From: CBDESM01 sp965205165
Lineage (GTDB): Bacteria > Chloroflexota > Dehalococcoidia > Bin125
Length of the DNA stretch: 64,000 nucleotides
Assembly: GCA_965205165.1 (NCBI GenBank)
Contig: OZ242037.1
Coordinates: 744,001-808,000, forward strand
Direction: 5' to 3'
Of the stretch, positions 52,679 to 61,228 are shown in pieces (position 1 is the first letter of the stretch; every line of letters begins with the position of its first letter). Under the pieces are notes generated by a model, which was not told the DNA's origin, did not search any database, and worked only from the letters and a program-made list of their open reading frames with translations. The translations under genes were made by a program, and so were the position numbers.

Positions 52679-53845
52679 CTATTGAGGATCTTGGAGTACA
52701 AAAATGTAGGCTTCAAGCCATTGTATTATTTCTGGGGTTAGAACCTTACTATAATCTGTTATATTTCTATTGTGTTTTGTGAGTATATAAAAACTACACA
52801 GTTCTGCTCCTAATTCTTTGGGAGATGTAGAGTATACCTTTCTAAATACACTGTTTTTAGGTAAAGACCAGATTCGTCTAAGATACTCACGAGGGGCATC
52901 TTCAGCGGTGTATCCTACCAATTCGATAAGAGCACGCATTGCTGGAGTATTGTACCCTATTTCTATATGGTGTGCAGGCAACAAAGAATACGGGGATATG
53001 CTTTGTGCAACCATCCATTCTTGGTGGTTATGACACACTTCGTGTATTTCTGTACTTAATCTACTGTTTCTTTTGTGTTGTTCATTTTCAAAAATTAAAT
53101 CTTTATTTGTTTCAACTGTTATATCAGGTTCTAAAAAAGATGAATACCACACATTTTCTCTAAAAGAAAATGAATTCATAGGACCATAGCTGCCTTGGGA
53201 ATTATAGTCAACATCCAACCTATAAATACAAACTTTGCCTAACCGTGGCAAAATAGGAAAGATATTATTGTTTGTGAACTTGTGCCAATCTTGAGTACAT
53301 TCTGCGTTTTTTTTGGGATTTGTGTCGTCATAATTTTCTCTAAGTTGCTCTGTTGTTTCACACAAAAGAAAATCTCTTTCGTATAATGCTTCAAAATGAT
53401 CCCTTAACTCCTCCTCCAATGTAGCAACCACAGAATCATCATATTTAAATGTACATAAATCATAACATGTTGCATACAGAGTTCCTGCTGGTATGTTGTC
53501 TGTATATTTTTCTAAAAATTCTTGTTGAAGAGAATGAGGTACATTGTATTGAGAGTATGGATACCATTGTTCGTTGTCATACACCCATACTATATCAAGC
53601 ATACATCCGTGTGTTGCGAGTCGAGCTTTAAGTTGGTATAACGAACCCCCTCCCCATTGTATGTGAAAAATCGTATCGTATTCGTCTTGCGGTACAGTTC
53701 CGTTTATCTGTGTTGTTTTCAAGGCACGAGCGGTTACGGCCTCAGCTATTTCGTTATCCGCGGAGATGCCTTCTGCGAGGAAGATGAACATCCCGGCCGC
53801 GGCCAACAGCGCCGCGGCTCGCATACATAGCGCCGCCCTACCCAT
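52679..53845 (-). CDS. AT-rich secreted HExxH protein
   Basis: 388 residues. The first 30 or so codons are GC-rich and encode a signal peptide (A-A-L-L-A-A-A-G-M-F-I-F-L-A), while the rest is strikingly AT-rich (15 of 60 bases G/C in the line at 52741). A zincin motif, H-E-V-C-H, lies at 268-272, and Glu348 in E-L-G-A-E is a possible third ligand. Eight or more Cys suggest disulphides. Probably an exported metalloprotease-like protein with a transferred body and a host-type export signal; no family is recognised with certainty. Confidence 0.7.
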   Translation of the reverse strand: MGRAALCMRAAALLAAAGMFIFLAEGISADNEIAEAVTARALKTTQINGTVPQDEYDTIFHIQWGGGSLYQLKARLATHGCMLDIVWVYDNEQWYPYSQYNVPHSLQQEFLEKYTDNIPAGTLYATCYDLCTFKYDDSVVATLEEELRDHFEALYERDFLLCETTEQLRENYDDTNPKKNAECTQDWHKFTNNNIFPILPRLGKVCIYRLDVDYNSQGSYGPMNSFSFRENVWYSSFLEPDITVETNKDLIFENEQHKRNSRLSTEIHEVCHNHQEWMVAQSISPYSLLPAHHIEIGYNTPAMRALIELVGYTAEDAPREYLRRIWSLPKNSVFRKVYSTSPKELGAELCSFYILTKHNRNITDYSKVLTPEIIQWLEAYIFVLQDPQ

Positions 53846-54065
53846 CGCCGCTCCCTTCCCTCCGCCGTCGCGTTGCGCGGATCAGGCACGGTGTTGCCCG
53901 CGACCCACGACCGGCTCCCGCCAGCCCATGCAGGCTAAGCGATGCCCGGCAGTCCTGTCAAGCCCCTGCGCTGCGATGCCGGGGATCCCGACTTGGCTCG
54001 CGGCGAGCTCCCGGCGGCCCGGTCAAGCCTGCTCCCCGTGCTACCCTAGACTGCGGAGGCGCATC

Positions 54066-54614
54066 ATGCACAGCGCAGTGGACATCGCCAGAGCCCTGTT
54101 GACCAACGCGGAGGAGTTGGGGGTCCCGCTCTCCGATTCGGACCTTCATCGGCTCGCCGTCCACGCGCAGGCGTGGTTCATGGCCGGCCGCGAGCGCCCG
54201 CTCTTCGGCGACCCGATTGTGGCCGGCGAGGATGGCCCGGTCATCCCCGCGATCCGCGAAGCCCAGCTCAACGGCGGAATCGCCCGCTTCGCCGACGAGT
54301 CCGAAGGCTGCGATGTCCTGGGCGAATACGCCTACTGGCAGACGGGTTCGGCAATCCGCGAGCTGGCCGAGCCGCGCATCTCAGTGGACGAAGTCAACGC
54401 TGAAGTCGATGCGGTGGTCGCCGGGACGCCGCCGGGCTGCGTGGTGGATCGCGAGGCGTTGGGACGCCGCGTCCGCGAAGAGAGCGACAAGCGCCGGGGG
54501 CCGCCCCCTGATCCCGATGCTGCCCTCAGGCGATTGGACGAAGACTCCGAGTTCCGGGAGATGCTGCTGGAACGGGCGGCGCGGCCGCTGTCCAGCGGCT
54601 TCCGCCCCCGATGA
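54066..54614 (+). CDS. Panacea (DUF4065/SocA-like) antitoxin candidate
   Basis: 182 residues. The N-terminal 110 match the Panacea/DUF4065 pattern: an A-x-x-L-L helix, then L-x-x-L-x-x-x-A-Q-A-W-F, then R-P-L-F-G-D-P-I-V-A with G-P-V-I-P at 57-61. A charged C-terminal extension follows. Panacea proteins neutralise many unrelated toxins. The stop overlaps the next ATG (ATGA), the normal arrangement of a toxin-antitoxin pair. GGAGGCGCATC precedes the start. Confidence 0.75.
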   Translation: MHSAVDIARALLTNAEELGVPLSDSDLHRLAVHAQAWFMAGRERPLFGDPIVAGEDGPVIPAIREAQLNGGIARFADESEGCDVLGEYAYWQTGSAIRELAEPRISVDEVNAEVDAVVAGTPPGCVVDREALGRRVREESDKRRGPPPDPDAALRRLDEDSEFREMLLERAARPLSSGFRPR

Positions 54615-54874
54615 GCGACGAGCCGGCCGGGTACGACTTCTTCTACGAGCCTGAGGTGCGGGCGATGCTGCCCTCGCTGGCGCACGACTTGAGGCTGCAG
54701 CTGAACGACGTCGAGCGGGAGCTGCTGCGCGACCAGTCCGAGTCCAATCCGCAGATCCGCTACTGGCACGGGCTCACGACGGTCGGGATGGTCTCGACGA
54801 AGAACTTGGAGGTCTTCTTCCAGCGCGCGAACCCCTTGGTGGCGCGGGTGATCGAGATCCAGATCCGGCTATAG
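54611..54874 (+). CDS. Candidate toxin partner of the Panacea protein
   Basis: 87 residues, charged, with no membrane segment. The layout Y-D-F-F-Y-E-P-E-V-R-A at the start and V-F-F-Q-R-A-N-P-L-V-A-R-V-I-E-I-Q-I-R at the end could be a RelE/ParE-like fold, but no catalytic residue is certain. It overlaps the antitoxin gene by four bases. I do not recognise the family, and Panacea partners are known to be very varied. Confidence 0.6.
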   Translation: MSDEPAGYDFFYEPEVRAMLPSLAHDLRLQLNDVERELLRDQSESNPQIRYWHGLTTVGMVSTKNLEVFFQRANPLVARVIEIQIRL

Positions 54875-54943
54875 CAGGTGGCTCCAACGGGCTGGCCGCT
54901 CGGCTAGGATGCTCGGCAGTCGCGCGCGCGAAGGGAGGCCCGT

Positions 54944-55876
54944 ATGCCGTTGACCGCTGAGACGCAGGCCGTGTTGAAGATGCGCGAGGGGCTGCCGCCG
55001 TCGCACACGCTGACGCCGGAGGAGGCGCGGCGGCAGTCGGACGCGATGCGCGTCAGGGGCGAGGTCGAGCCGGTGGCGCGGGTCGAGGACCGGACGATTC
55101 CCGGGCCGGCGGGGGAGATTCCGGTGCGCGTCTACTCGGCGCGGGCGGATGCGGCGCTGCCGACGCTGGTCTACTTCCACGGCGGCGGCTGGGTGGTGGG
55201 CGACCTCGATTCGCACGACAACGTCTGCCGCGCGCTCGCCAATCGGTCGGGCTGCTCGGTGGTGAGCATCCACTATCGGCGGGCGCCGGAGGCGGAGTAT
55301 CCCGCGGCGGCGGACGACTGCTACGCGGCGGCGGCGTGGATCGCGGAGCACGCGGCGGAGGTCGGCGGCGACGGACGGATCGCGGTCGGGGGCGACAGCG
55401 CGGGCGGGAACTTGGCGGCGGTGGTTTCGCAGATGGCGCGGGAGCGCGGCGGGCCGCAGATCGCGGCGCAGATCCTGATCTACCCGGTGACCGATTTCAG
55501 CTTCGAGACGGAGTCGTACCGCGTCAACGGGGACGGCTCGTACGGGCTGTCGGAGGCGGGGATGCGCTGGTACTGGGGGCTCTACGCGCCGGACGAGGCG
55601 CGGGCGGTCGAGCCGCACGCCTCGCCGCTGCGGGCCGGCGACCTGTCGAATCTGCCGCCGGCGCTGGTGCAGACGGCGGAGTACGACGCGCTGCGCGACG
55701 AGGGCGAGGCCTACGGGGCGGCGCTGGAGGCGGCGGGCTGCACGGTCTGCACGACGCGCTACGACGGCGTGATCCACGGCTTCGTGAGCATGTTCGCGGC
55801 CGTGCCCGAGGGATCGGCCGCGCTGGACGAGATCGCGGAGTGCCTGCGGGCGGCGTTCGCGGGCGAGTGCGGCTGA
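54944..55876 (+). CDS. HSL-type alpha/beta hydrolase, paralogue 3
   Basis: 310 residues with H-G-G-G-W near 80, G-D-S-A-G-G near 154, Asp in Y-D-A-L-R-D-E and His in V-I-H-G-F. Nearest relative in the window is the enzyme at 50388. GAAGGGAGG precedes the ATG. Carboxylesterase of unknown substrate. Its 3' end lies four bases from the convergent limonene-epoxide-hydrolase-like gene. Confidence 0.9.
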   Translation: MPLTAETQAVLKMREGLPPSHTLTPEEARRQSDAMRVRGEVEPVARVEDRTIPGPAGEIPVRVYSARADAALPTLVYFHGGGWVVGDLDSHDNVCRALANRSGCSVVSIHYRRAPEAEYPAAADDCYAAAAWIAEHAAEVGGDGRIAVGGDSAGGNLAAVVSQMARERGGPQIAAQILIYPVTDFSFETESYRVNGDGSYGLSEAGMRWYWGLYAPDEARAVEPHASPLRAGDLSNLPPALVQTAEYDALRDEGEAYGAALEAAGCTVCTTRYDGVIHGFVSMFAAVPEGSAALDEIAECLRAAFAGECG

Positions 55877-55880
55877 GCCG

Positions 55881-56252
55881 CTACTCCATCTGCGCCCGCA
55901 TCGAGGCCATGTCGAAGTAGTCGCGCCAAGCCGCGATTTTGCCGTCGCGGATCTCGAAGACGCCGCAGACCAGCACCTCGACGTCCTTGCCGTTCAGATC
56001 GAAGCGGTCGACCCGCTCGTTGAGCACGACGTCGCCGCTCGCCGCTTGGTGCAGCGTCTCCCAGCCGCGGTGCGAGAGCTGCGAAACGCCAACCAGCGCC
56101 TCGCGCACCGCGTCGATGCCCACCGCCGGCTCCATCGGCATGTTGTGGTACACCGCATCATCGGTGAAGTACTTGGCCAGCACCCGCGGGTCCGGATGCT
56201 CCGCATCGAACTCCCCCACGAACGCCGAAACGATCTCCTCAGCAGAGGCCAT
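55881..56252 (-). CDS. Limonene-epoxide hydrolase-like (SnoaL fold) protein
   Basis: 123 residues of the cone-shaped NTF2/SnoaL fold. Y-F-T-D-D-A-V-Y-H-N-M-P-M near 27-39, N-E-R-V-D-R-F-D near 78 and A-A-W-R-D-Y-F-D near the end match the limonene-1,2-epoxide hydrolase group, where an Asp-Arg-Asp triad activates water. Substrate unknown. Transcribed downstream of the TOPRIM-like gene. Confidence 0.78.
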   Translation of the reverse strand: MASAEEIVSAFVGEFDAEHPDPRVLAKYFTDDAVYHNMPMEPAVGIDAVREALVGVSQLSHRGWETLHQAASGDVVLNERVDRFDLNGKDVEVLVCGVFEIRDGKIAAWRDYFDMASMRAQME

Positions 56253-56278
56253 GGCAGACTCCCTTCACTGCGCGCAGT

Positions 56279-56863
56279 CTACTCGTCGACAAGCCGCGCG
56301 ACAGCGGAGATGGCGCGCCGAAGGGAGTCGGAGCGCTCGGCAGCACGGGCCGGGTCCCAGCGGTCTCGGACGAATTCGGCGAGCATCTCGTTGTACGCAA
56401 TGCCTGGCTCGTGCCCTCCAAGGGCGCCGCCGATCCTCTCGCGTATATCCGAAGACCGGCTTGACCTCGCAACCTGAAGGAGTGCGTGCTTCGGATTCAA
56501 CTCCCCATCGGGGTCCGCCGGCAATGCCGATTGCGGCACTTGGAGGAATCGGGCAATTCCCGGATCGGCGAGCATCCAAGCCTCGACTGCGCGGACGGCT
56601 ACCCGGAAGCAGAATGACGGCGGGCGACCAGCGAGGCGCTCGCGCAGCAGGCCCGGTGCGCAGCGGTCACGATCGAGATCGCAAAGCACGAGCCAAGGCG
56701 TGTGGCGTGCTGCTGCCAGATAGCGCGGCACGCTGCGGAGCAGCGGTCCGCGGCCGCCCTTGATGAACGGATCGCGGGCCAGCTGCGCTCCGGCGTCCTC
56801 CACCAAGCGCTTGGCGACGGCCGCGTCAAGGACTCCCTCCACGGCTGCCTCAACGAAGATCAC
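56279..56863 (-). CDS. TOPRIM-like (DUF4276-like) nuclease candidate
   Basis: 194 residues from a GTG overlapping the stop of the upstream ATPase gene (GTGA). F-V-E-A-A-V-E-G at 3-10 supplies the acidic residue and C-D-L-D-R-D at 61-66 supplies the D-x-D of a TOPRIM metal site, while V-E-A-W-M-L-A-D near 103 recalls DUF4276 proteins. Together with the ATPase this is the layout of OLD/PARIS/AbiL-like defence pairs. A nuclease activity triggered by the ATPase is inferred, not shown. Confidence 0.68.
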   Translation of the reverse strand: MIFVEAAVEGVLDAAVAKRLVEDAGAQLARDPFIKGGRGPLLRSVPRYLAAARHTPWLVLCDLDRDRCAPGLLRERLAGRPPSFCFRVAVRAVEAWMLADPGIARFLQVPQSALPADPDGELNPKHALLQVARSSRSSDIRERIGGALGGHEPGIAYNEMLAEFVRDRWDPARAAERSDSLRRAISAVARLVDE

Positions 56864-58014
56864 CGGACGAGCGAAAGCCGTGCCGATGCGAGCCCGGTCC
56901 AAGGCACCACGATTTGGCCAAGCGGTTCGCCGGCTTCCCGCAACGCGCACACCTGCGGATCTTCGGCAGCGAGCGATGCGTGCGTGCCGTCCTTGTCGGT
57001 GCGGAGCAATACGACTTCGCTCAACGAGACGGCATCGTCGTCCAGCAGCGGCGGCGAGTGGCTGGTGATGAATATCTGGCGCTTGGACGCTAGCGAGACC
57101 ATTGCGAATGCACCGGCGAGTTCGCGGATCACGGCGTCGTGGAGCGACAGCTCCGGCTCCTCCAGCAGCAGCGGACCGCCGGATTCCTGCGCCATCCACA
57201 TCAGGGCGATCAACCGCAGCGTACCGTCGGACAGCTCGTGATCGCGTTGCCAGGCGCCCTGTGAACGCCAGTGATCGAACTTCGCTTCGAGATGTGGGCG
57301 CCCGGTGATCTGGTCGTTGACTGCGCGCAGCTCGCTGAACTGCGGGATCATCGTGCTCAGCGACTCATTGATGCGACGGAACCGCGCCTTGCGGGTGTTG
57401 CTGGGCGTCGCCATGACATGCTCAATGAATCCTTGGCCATATGGATCATCGGGAAGGCGCTGCATGTTGTTCTCTTGGCCGAGCCGGAGCAGCTGGGGCA
57501 CCAGATTCAGGTAGCGGATGGAACCGAGGAAGTCCGCGAGTTCGCGGAATTTGATGTTCGAGTCGATCTGCTCGAGCGCAGTCGCGGTTCTTCGCCGGTC
57601 ATCGGTCTTGTCTTTATCGTCGGGACGCTCGAGCAGTGCTTCGCCTTCCCGGACGACGCGCTCGGATTTGATCAGCGTGCGGTGGCGTCCAGCGCGTTCG
57701 AGTTCAAGTTCGAGCGAGTAAGTCCAGATCGCGTCATCGCCCGGCGTCGGAGCTACATCGATCTCGATGGCAACGTGATTGTCCCGGCCGTGCGCCATCA
57801 GGGATCTGATATGGCGGAAATCCTTGCGGGCGCTGATCGCCGAGCGGAGGCCGCCTCCATCCTCTTTTGCGATGTCGCGGAGGAAGCGGAGCGCGTCCAG
57901 TAAATTCGACTTCCCGGTCGCGTTCGCACCCACGATGAATACGCGACGCTGCAGCTGCACCTCGATGTCGCGGAAATTGCGGAAATTATGGAGACGGAGA
58001 CGAGTGATGAACAT
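56860..58014 (-). CDS. AAA15/21-type ATPase of a two-gene defence candidate
   Basis: 384 residues, SMC/RecF-like: L-H-N-F-R-N-F at 8-14, Walker A G-A-N-A-T-G-K-S at 29-36, signature L-S-D-G-T-L-R near 259, Walker B L-L-L-E-E-P-E near 281 and T-S-H-S-P near 315. A coiled region lies between. Such ATPases sense infection and control a partner nuclease. The start at M-F-I-T-R-L-R is chosen over a longer one since homologues begin at this strand. Partner gene overlaps by four bases. Confidence 0.85.
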   Translation of the reverse strand: MFITRLRLHNFRNFRDIEVQLQRRVFIVGANATGKSNLLDALRFLRDIAKEDGGGLRSAISARKDFRHIRSLMAHGRDNHVAIEIDVAPTPGDDAIWTYSLELELERAGRHRTLIKSERVVREGEALLERPDDKDKTDDRRRTATALEQIDSNIKFRELADFLGSIRYLNLVPQLLRLGQENNMQRLPDDPYGQGFIEHVMATPSNTRKARFRRINESLSTMIPQFSELRAVNDQITGRPHLEAKFDHWRSQGAWQRDHELSDGTLRLIALMWMAQESGGPLLLEEPELSLHDAVIRELAGAFAMVSLASKRQIFITSHSPPLLDDDAVSLSEVVLLRTDKDGTHASLAAEDPQVCALREAGEPLGQIVVPWTGLASARLSLVR

Positions 58015-58032
58015 CGCTGATGCGCCTCTCAA

Positions 58033-58656
58033 TCACCGCAGGGTGATCCGGCCGGCGGGGCCTTCCAGGGTTGCGGAGAGGGCGGGGGTGGCGGACTGCT
58101 CTATGCGGAGGTCGGCGCCGACGGCTTCTAGGGCGGCTTGGACTGCTGCGGGGGTTGGGTGCTCGCCGTGGAAGTCGGCGAGGGTGCAGCCTCGGACGGC
58201 GGTGGTGCTGGGGTGCTTGGCGTCGCCCCAATCGATGAGGAAGGGGACTAGGCCGTCCAGGAGGGGGGGCCAGGCGGCGACGCTGAGGCGCCAGTCCAGG
58301 CGGGTGCCGTCGGCTAGGACGCGGCCGAGGGGGCGGACTTCGCCGATGTCGTAGCCGGCTTCGCGGGCGGCGGCGACGCGCTGGTCGAGTTGCGCGCCCG
58401 CCTTGGCGCACCAGTGGGGGACGCGGCGCTGGCCGTCGAGGTGGAGGCCGAAGGGGAGCGGGCCTTCGTGGTCGGGCTGCTGCGGGTCGGGGCCGATGAT
58501 CTCCAGATACGCGCCGTCCTGCAGGGCGAGCAGGTGGTTGTAGACGCCGCGGCCCTCGAATCTGCCGCCGAGTTCGGCGCGGACGCCGGTCGCCTCCGCG
58601 ATTTCGTCGACGGCGGCCTGCACGTCCTGAACGGCGAGCACGATGTGGTCGATCAC
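58033..58656 (-). CDS. Glyoxalase-like (VOC) protein
   Basis: 207 residues from a GTG behind GGAGGTGCCGC. V-I-D-H-I-V-L-A-V-Q-D at the start and Y-L-E-I-I-G-P in the middle fit the glyoxalase-like domain (PF13468 type). The second half is diverged (I-D-W-G-D, L-A-D-F-H-G-E-H-P). Ring-cleaving or isomerase chemistry is possible; no substrate can be assigned. It lies 18 bases upstream of the ATPase gene on the same strand. Confidence 0.72.
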   Translation of the reverse strand: MIDHIVLAVQDVQAAVDEIAEATGVRAELGGRFEGRGVYNHLLALQDGAYLEIIGPDPQQPDHEGPLPFGLHLDGQRRVPHWCAKAGAQLDQRVAAAREAGYDIGEVRPLGRVLADGTRLDWRLSVAAWPPLLDGLVPFLIDWGDAKHPSTTAVRGCTLADFHGEHPTPAAVQAALEAVGADLRIEQSATPALSATLEGPAGRITLR

Positions 58657-59075
58657 GCGGCACCTCCGCCCACAGTCTAACCGCCGCGCCGGGAACGCCC
58701 GCCGCAGCGCCGACGCAGTTGCCGGCACAGGCTCGATGGGAGGAGCCGGCAATGGCTGCCGAACCTGCGGCAGCGGCGGTCGTCCGCCTCGCCGCCTCGC
58801 TGGAATCCCGGCCGCTTCCGCTAATCCGCCAATCCGGACGACATGGCGCACGCCGGCTGCGAAGCCGGGCCGGCGTCTGCGCGTGGCATCATCCGCGATA
58901 GCGTCACTGCGACTCGGGGTTTCCTGGCTCGAATCCTCCATGCCAATTGCTTCTTGATGATCCACGAGCGGTTTGTGGCGATGCGGCGAGCGGGAAAGGC
59001 GGGGGATGGAGGTTGACGGCGAAAGGGGTGGAGAGTTGAGGGTGATAGGATTCGGAGGCTGAAGGGAGTCGTGCG
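58657..59075. other. Intergenic region, no gene seen
   Basis: 419 bases between the divergent VOC-like and rhodanese genes. Frames here are short, shadow-like and lack ribosome binding sites. The last 100 bases are G-rich, and GGCTGAAGGGAG supplies the ribosome binding site of the rhodanese gene. Promoters for both genes are expected here; none is clear by eye. Confidence 0.6.
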
Positions 59076-60002
59076 ATGAGCGGGATTGAATCGCCGTTTT
59101 TGGCGTCTGCCGAGTGGCTGGGGGAGCATCTGGACGATGCGGAGCTGCGGGTGTTCGAGTGCACGGTCTTCCTGCGGCCGCGGGAGGGCGGCGGGTACCG
59201 GGTGGAGTCGGGGCGGGCCGAGTACGAGACGGGGCACATCCCGGGCGCGGGGTTCCTCGATCTGCAAGAGGATTTCTCGGACAATTCGCAGCGGCTGCGG
59301 TTCATGATGCCCTCGGCCGAGGCATTCGGCGAGGCGGCGGGGCGGCACGGGATCTCGCGCGATTCGCGGATCGTGCTCTACGACCGGCTGGGCTCGATGT
59401 GGGCGGCGCGGTTCTGGTGGATGTTCCGCGCGATGGGCGCACGCAACGTCACGGTGCTGGACGGCGGCTGGACGACTTGGCTGGCTGAGGGGCGCGAGGC
59501 GTCGACGGAGCCGTGCGCGTACGAGCCGGCGGAGTTCCAAGCGCGGTTCGATGCTGCGCGGTTCGCGGCCAAGACGGAGGTGCTGGAGACATCGCTGGTG
59601 GGCGGCTGCCTGATCAACGCGCTGGGCCGCGAGCAGCATTCCGGCGAGGACGAGGGCAGGACCTACGGGCGGGCCGGGCACATCCCCGGCGCGGCCAACG
59701 TGCCGGCGATGGAACTGGTCGACCCGGAAACGCAACGCTACAAGTCGCGCGAAGAGCTGTCGGAGGCGTTCGCGATCGCGACGGCCGGCGAGACGGTGCC
59801 GAATCCGAAGAAACGGGTGATCACCTACTGCGGCGGCGGCATCGCCGCATCCAACGACGCGTTCATACTGACGCTGCTCGGCTACGAGAACGTCGCGGTG
59901 TACGACGCCTCGCTCTCCGAATGGGCGGCCGACGAGTCGCTGCCGATGGTCACTGAAGAAGGCGAAATCCGCACGTTCGGCCGCTCGCCGATCAGGTTCT
60001 AG
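59076..60002 (+). CDS. Tandem-rhodanese sulfurtransferase
   Basis: 308 residues with two rhodanese domains. The first has G-H-I-P-G-A near 54 and V-L-Y-D-R-L-G (no Cys, inactive). The second has G-H-I-P-G-A near 206 and the active-site loop Y-C-G-G-G-I-A-A near 251-258. The loop differs from C-G-S-G-V-T of 3-mercaptopyruvate sulfurtransferases, so thiosulfate or another donor may be used. Cytosolic, no signal peptide. Confidence 0.88.
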   Translation: MSGIESPFLASAEWLGEHLDDAELRVFECTVFLRPREGGGYRVESGRAEYETGHIPGAGFLDLQEDFSDNSQRLRFMMPSAEAFGEAAGRHGISRDSRIVLYDRLGSMWAARFWWMFRAMGARNVTVLDGGWTTWLAEGREASTEPCAYEPAEFQARFDAARFAAKTEVLETSLVGGCLINALGREQHSGEDEGRTYGRAGHIPGAANVPAMELVDPETQRYKSREELSEAFAIATAGETVPNPKKRVITYCGGGIAASNDAFILTLLGYENVAVYDASLSEWAADESLPMVTEEGEIRTFGRSPIRF

Positions 60003-60268
60003 TCGCAGCCGCTTGGTGAAACTCGGGGTGCCGGGAACGATTGCGTCCGGGACGTCTGCAACTTGTCGTTATATATTGTCGGGAGATATCGGGCTCAGCG
60101 CCAAGGCCTCATCTGCACGCGCCAACCAAGATGTCCCGGTCAGGGTGGCAGAGCATTCGCGGCGCCTAAGCAATTGGAACGCTTGTTGCATCAGACATGC
60201 TCCGCGCTGATTCGGCGGGCGGGCGGGGCGCTATCCTGCGGCCAGTCCGACTTGAAAGGGAGGCTGTC

Positions 60269-61084
60269 ATGGGCGAGCGCTTGGCGGGGAAGACGGCGGT
60301 GATCACGGGGGCGGGGGCCGGGATGGGGCGGGCGACGGCGGAGCTGTTCGCGGCGGAAGGGGCGAACGTGCTGGTCGCGGATCGCTGGGAGGAGCGGGCG
60401 CGTGACGCGGCGGAGGTGATTTCGGGCGACGGCGGCTCGGCGCTGGCCTTCACCGGCGACGTGACGCGGAGCGAGGACGTGCAGGCGATGTTCCAAGCCG
60501 CGGTGGGCGAATGGGGCGGCGTCAACATCATCTACAACAACGCCGGGATCGGCGGGCGCGAAGGTTCGACGGTCGAATGCCCGGAGGGGCTGTTCGACGA
60601 GATCATCGCGATCAACCTAAAGGGGGTCTGGCTGGGGATGAAGTACGGGATCCCGTACTTGGAGCGGGCGGGCGGCGGCTCGATCATTTCGACCGCATCG
60701 GTCGCGGGCCTGACCGGGCTGCCGGGGATTTCGGCCTACTGCGCGTCGAAGGGTGGGGTGATCGCGCTGACGCGGGCGGCAGCGGGCGAGGTGGCGTCGA
60801 AGGGGATTCGGGTGAACTGCATCTGCCCGGGCGCGATCGCGACGCGGATCGGGGACGATTCGGCGGGACCGCAGGCGGAGGAGCAACTGGACCGGCGGCG
60901 CGAACGGGCTGCGCCGATCCACCCCGTCGGCCGCAGCGGCGAGGGGTCGGACATCGCGGCGGCGGCGCTGTACTTGGCGTCGGACGAGTCGTCGTTCGTG
61001 ACCGGGCAGGAGATCGTGGTGGACGGCGGCTGGACGGGCGTGGACCGGCGCTGGTTCGACCTGACGGGGCTCGACTTCAGCTGA
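60269..61084 (+). CDS. Short-chain dehydrogenase/reductase
   Basis: 271 residues with a complete classical SDR active site: T-G-A-G-A-G-M-G at 14-21, N-N-A-G near 93, catalytic Ser near 145 and Y-C-A-S-K near 157-161. The C-terminus keeps the family F-V-T-G-Q-E-I-V-V-D-G-G-W. It prefers NAD(H) if the Asp at the end of beta 2 (V-A-D-R) is read conventionally. Substrate unknown. GGGAGG precedes the ATG. Contrasts with the incomplete SDR at 11347. Confidence 0.9.
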   Translation: MGERLAGKTAVITGAGAGMGRATAELFAAEGANVLVADRWEERARDAAEVISGDGGSALAFTGDVTRSEDVQAMFQAAVGEWGGVNIIYNNAGIGGREGSTVECPEGLFDEIIAINLKGVWLGMKYGIPYLERAGGGSIISTASVAGLTGLPGISAYCASKGGVIALTRAAAGEVASKGIRVNCICPGAIATRIGDDSAGPQAEEQLDRRRERAAPIHPVGRSGEGSDIAAAALYLASDESSFVTGQEIVVDGGWTGVDRRWFDLTGLDFS

Positions 61085-61228
61085 GCAACAGGTTCACCCT
61101 GCCGTTGCCACGGCAGATGCCGAGCGCCACGGGGGCATGGTTCGACCCGGCCGGCTCGCGGGGAACAAGCGCGGAGCCTGCGGCGTCTGGTTCGGGGAAG
61201 GCCGGATTGCGGGCTTCGGAGGTGCGCA

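Noticed and set aside
59076..60002. Assignment as 3-mercaptopyruvate sulfurtransferase (sseA)
   Set aside because: Active loop is C-G-G-G-I-A, not C-G-S-G-V-T; left as a tandem rhodanese.
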